Source: an uncultured Bacteroidales bacterium
GTDB lineage: Bacteria; Bacteroidota; Bacteroidia; Bacteroidales; Bacteroidaceae
Length of the DNA stretch: 64,000 nucleotides
Assembly: GCA_902774335.1 (NCBI GenBank)
Contig: CACYHW010000010.1
Coordinates: 32,173-96,172, forward strand
Direction of reading: 5' to 3'
Made by a program: the position numbers and the translations under genes. Within the stretch, counting starts at the first letter, position 1. Each line of letters starts with the position of its first letter. The notes under the pieces were generated by a model that had not been told where the DNA came from, did no database searches, and was given only the letters and a program-made list of their open reading frames with translations. Shown in pieces: positions 61,173-64,000 of the stretch.

Positions 61173-61229
61173 CAGTCTATTTCGCACGAGCACAAACTAA
61201 AACATTCATAATCAAAAAACTAAACTTTT

Positions 61230-61910
61230 ATGTGGTTAATCGATTCTTCAATCGGACGTAAGGTTGTGATGAGCGTCACCGGTGCCGCTCTGATCCTGTT
61301 CCTGACATTCCACATGGCAATGAACTGCGTAGCCCTTATTTCGGGCGAGGCTTACAATGTCATCTGCGAATTTCTGGGAGCTAACTGGTATGCACTGGTA
61401 GGTACTGTGGGACTGGCCGTACTTATGGTTCTCCACTTTGTCTTTGCATTCTGGCTGACAATCCAGAACCGCAAGGCACGCGGAAACGTCAGATACGCCG
61501 TTTCTGAAAGGCCCAAATCAGTTGAGTGGGCTTCACAAAACATGCTGGTGCTGGGTATCATCGTGTTTGTAGGTCTGCTGGTGCATTTTGCCAACTTCTG
61601 GTCAAAGATGCAGCTTCAGGAAATCATTCATGGTACTAACTTCGTTTCTGGACAGAACGGTCCTACCGATGGTGCTTTCCTGATTCAGTACACATTCTCA
61701 CAGTGGTACTATGTTGTAGTTTACACCGTTTGGCTTGCAGCTCTCTGGTTCCATCTTTCACACGGATTCTGGAGCATGTTCCAGACTGTAGGTTGGAGTG
61801 GTACCAAATGGCAGCGCCGCTGGCAGGTTATCGGTAACATCTTTGTTACTCTGGTAATCCTTGGTTTCCTGAGCGTGGTTTATTACTACTTCTTCAAGAG
61901 CCTTTGTTAA
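61230..61910 (+). CDS. sdhC: Succinate dehydrogenase/fumarate reductase cytochrome b subunit
   Basis: A 226-residue membrane anchor with five hydrophobic helices, beginning SSIGRKVVMSVTGAALILF. Histidines in FHMAMN (H28), LHFVFAF, VHFANFW and FHLSHGF are spaced as in the di-heme B-type anchors of Bacteroides and Wolinella, which bind two hemes and menaquinone. It passes electrons between the quinone pool and the flavoprotein pair. In anaerobic Bacteroidales the complex mainly reduces fumarate to make succinate. It is first in the operon with sdhA and sdhB. Confidence 0.94.
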   Translation: MWLIDSSIGRKVVMSVTGAALILFLTFHMAMNCVALISGEAYNVICEFLGANWYALVGTVGLAVLMVLHFVFAFWLTIQNRKARGNVRYAVSERPKSVEWASQNMLVLGIIVFVGLLVHFANFWSKMQLQEIIHGTNFVSGQNGPTDGAFLIQYTFSQWYYVVVYTVWLAALWFHLSHGFWSMFQTVGWSGTKWQRRWQVIGNIFVTLVILGFLSVVYYYFFKSLC

Positions 61911-61929
61911 ACCGTAAAAGTATTTGAAT

Positions 61930-63888
61930 ATGGCTACTATAGATTCAAAAATTCCCGAAGGCCCGTTGGCTGAAAAATGGTCCAACTATAAGGCTCATCA
62001 GAAACTTGTCAACCCCGCTAACAAGCGTAAGCTTGACATCATCGTTGTAGGTTCAGGTCTGGCAGGCGCATCAGCAGCCGCTACACTTGGCGATCTGGGC
62101 TTCAAGGTAAAGTGCTTCTGCATCCAGGATTCACCCCGTCGTGCTCACTCAATCGCTGCACAGGGTGGTATCAACGCAGCCAAGAACTACCAGAACGACG
62201 GTGACTCAGTATATCGTCTTTTCTACGATACCATCAAGGGCGGTGACTACCGTTCACGTGAGGCCAACGTTTACCGTCTGGCTGAGGTATCAAACAATAT
62301 CATCGACCAGTGCGTTGCACAGGGCGTTCCTTTTGCACGTGAGTACGGCGGCACACTTGCCAACCGTTCTTTCGGCGGTGCTCAGGTATCGCGTACGTTC
62401 TACGCCCGCGGTCAAACCGGTCAGCAGCTGCTTCTGGGTGCTTACTCAGCACTGAGCTATCAGGTACAGCAGGGTAATGTAGAGTTGTTCACCCGTTGCG
62501 AGATGCTTGATCTGGTTATGATCAAGGACGACGAGGGTAAGGAGCGTGCCCGCGGTATCATCTACCGTGACCTTGTTACCGGTGAGATCAAGCGTTGCTC
62601 AGCCCACGCCGTTGTTATCGGCACAGGCGGTTACGGAAACACCTATTTCCTGTCAACCAACGCTATGGGCAGTAACGGTTCGGCCGCTATGCAGTGCTAT
62701 CGTAAGGGTGCATGGTTTGCCAACCCCGCATTTGCTCAGATCCACCCCACCTGTATTCCCGTACACGGTGACAAGCAGTCCAAGCTGACACTGATGTCAG
62801 AGTCTCTGCGTAACGACGGTCGTATCTGGGTTCCCAAGAAGCTTGAGGATGCCAAGAAACTCCAGAAGGGAGAGCTCAACCCCAACGATATACCCGATGA
62901 GGATCGCGACTTCTACCTGGAGCGCCGTTATCCCGCATTCGGTAACCTGGTTCCCCGTGACGTTGCTTCACGTGCTGCCAAGGAGCGTTGCGACAAGGGC
63001 TTTGGTGTAAACAACACCGGTCTGGCTGTATTCCTTGATTTCAAGTACGCTATCCAGCGTCTTGGCAAGAAGGCCGTAGCCGACAAGTACGGTAACCTGT
63101 TCGACATGTACGAGGAGATTACCGACGTTAATCCGTACGAGAATCCTATGATGATATTCCCCGCCATCCACTACACAATGGGTGGTATCTGGGTTGACTA
63201 CGAGCTGCAGACCTCTATCCCCGGTCTGTTCGCTATCGGTGAGTGCAACTTCTCAGACCACGGAGCTAACCGTCTTGGTGCTTCTGCTCTTATGCAGGGT
63301 CTTGCCGACGGTTACTTTGTTCTCCCCTACACCATCCAGAACTATCTGGCCGACCAGATCCAGGTTCCGCGCTTCAGCACTGACCTGCCTGAGTTCGATG
63401 CTGCCGAGAAGGCTGTCAAGGAGAAGATTGCCAAGATCATGAGCATCGGCGGAAAGCGTTCTGTTGATTCTATCCATAAGGAGCTCGGTCACATTATGTG
63501 GGAGTATGTAGGTATGGGTCGTACAGAGGAGTCTCTTAAGACTGCCCTCAAGAAGCTGGACGAGGTAGAGAAGACCTTCTGGTCCGATCTGCGTGTACCC
63601 GGCGATGCCCAGACACTCAACGTTGAGCTTGAAAAGGCTCTGCGTCTGCTTGACTTCATCGAGATTGGCAAGCTCATGGCTTACGACGGTCTTAACCGTG
63701 AAGAGTCATGCGGCGGTCACTTCCGCGAGGAGCATCAGACACCCGAGGGCGAGGCACTGCGTCATGACGACAAGTTCTCATACGTAGCCTGCTGGAACTA
63801 TCAGGGTGAGGGCAAGGCACCTGAGTTGCTCAAGGAGCCTCTCAACTATGAGTATATTAAGGTACAGACCCGTAATTACAAGAACTGA
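61930..63888 (+). CDS. sdhA: Succinate dehydrogenase/fumarate reductase flavoprotein subunit
   Basis: A 652-residue catalytic subunit interconverting fumarate and succinate at the cytoplasmic membrane face. The dinucleotide-binding motif is [12 protein letters not shown] (39-50). [12 protein letters not shown] (73-84) includes the histidine (H73) that binds FAD covalently in the family. [14 protein letters not shown] near residue 440 is the second FAD motif. ATG 61930 is taken as start; an in-frame TTG at 61924 is unlikely. It lies 19 bases after sdhC and 14 before sdhB. Codon use changes to T-ending forms in many positions relative to leuS, as seen in highly expressed genes. Confidence 0.97.
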   Translation: MATIDSKIPEGPLAEKWSNYKAHQKLVNPANKRKLDIIVVGSGLAGASAAATLGDLGFKVKCFCIQDSPRRAHSIAAQGGINAAKNYQNDGDSVYRLFYDTIKGGDYRSREANVYRLAEVSNNIIDQCVAQGVPFAREYGGTLANRSFGGAQVSRTFYARGQTGQQLLLGAYSALSYQVQQGNVELFTRCEMLDLVMIKDDEGKERARGIIYRDLVTGEIKRCSAHAVVIGTGGYGNTYFLSTNAMGSNGSAAMQCYRKGAWFANPAFAQIHPTCIPVHGDKQSKLTLMSESLRNDGRIWVPKKLEDAKKLQKGELNPNDIPDEDRDFYLERRYPAFGNLVPRDVASRAAKERCDKGFGVNNTGLAVFLDFKYAIQRLGKKAVADKYGNLFDMYEEITDVNPYENPMMIFPAIHYTMGGIWVDYELQTSIPGLFAIGECNFSDHGANRLGASALMQGLADGYFVLPYTIQNYLADQIQVPRFSTDLPEFDAAEKAVKEKIAKIMSIGGKRSVDSIHKELGHIMWEYVGMGRTEESLKTALKKLDEVEKTFWSDLRVPGDAQTLNVELEKALRLLDFIEIGKLMAYDGLNREESCGGHFREEHQTPEGEALRHDDKFSYVACWNYQGEGKAPELLKEPLNYEYIKVQTRNYKN

Positions 63889-63902
63889 TAAAAAGCATCA
63901 AT

Positions 63903-64000
63903 ATGGAAAAGAATATAAGCTTCAAACTGAAAATATGGCGCCAGAGAGGTCCTAAGGAGAAGGGCCAGTTCAAGGTGTATGAAATGAAGGATATCCCCAC
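63903..64000 (+). CDS. sdhB: Succinate dehydrogenase/fumarate reductase iron-sulfur subunit, 3' partial
   Basis: Only the first 32 codons are inside the window (MEKNISFKLKIWRQRGP and following). The beta-strand pattern FKLKIWRQ at the N-terminus and the position 14 bases after sdhA are typical of the SdhB ferredoxin-like domain. Its three iron-sulfur clusters would carry electrons between the flavin and the cytochrome subunit. Cysteine motifs lie beyond the window edge and could not be checked. Confidence 0.9.
   Translation, partial: MEKNISFKLKIWRQRGPKEKGQFKVYEMKDIP

Overview
The window looks like a chromosomal segment of a member of the order Bacteroidales (Bacteroidota). The -7 boxes of the TAnnTTTG type upstream of many genes, the lack of clear Shine-Dalgarno sequences, the families present (DUF2723/GT117, DUF4294, a PorZ-like type IX secretion protein, M49 lipoprotein peptidase, paired GH31 enzymes, a helix-hairpin-helix beta-barrel protein) and the frequent ATGA overlaps all fit. 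No rRNA, tRNA, IS element or CRISPR array was recognised. Genus cannot be fixed from the sequence alone.

Layout. 1-8477: the end of a surface-polysaccharide cluster. It holds two CDP-glycerol/ribitol phosphotransferase-like enzymes, a Wzx-type flippase, GT2 glycosyltransferases, a fused cytidylyltransferase-reductase resembling CDP-ribitol synthase, and an EamA transporter. Together they suggest a polyol-phosphate-containing surface glycan. 8474-13120: M49 dipeptidyl peptidase III lipoprotein, metK under a SAM-II-type riboswitch with a following terminator-like hairpin, a candidate structured RNA, and a lytic transglycosylase. 13262-17976: two translationally coupled GH31 glycosidases. 18117-29203: an rRNA methyltransferase with a repetitive basic tail, purD, a GT117-like membrane protein, CE4 deacetylase, PBP4-type dacB, a radical SAM protein and a helix-hairpin-helix beta-barrel protein. 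29298-45343: DUF4294 protein, ychF-lgt, a glutamate symporter, mutS, an orphan FtsX-like permease, leuS-rdgB-porZ, an AT-rich 445-bp gap and a SPOUT methyltransferase.

45347-54876 is mostly minus-strand housekeeping: polA, a plus-strand polyprenyl synthase, then mnmG-apt-uvrC-dtd-deoC. A perfect match to the Bacillus-type parS centromere site sits in the 35-bp mnmG-apt gap. 54907-55202 is an unexplained 296-bp nested inverted-repeat element lying exactly between two divergent promoters. 55241-61079 holds accessory genes: GNAT, TauE/SafE, a tandem PAP2 phosphatase with a degenerate second half, a secreted TIM-barrel-like protein and a rhodanese-metallo-beta-lactamase fusion. The window ends in the succinate dehydrogenase/fumarate reductase operon.

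The best candidates for something undescribed are the 54907-55202 element, the parS-like site, the metK leader architecture, the structured region after metK and the polyribitol-type glycan cluster. All functional statements are from sequence reading only; no database search was run.
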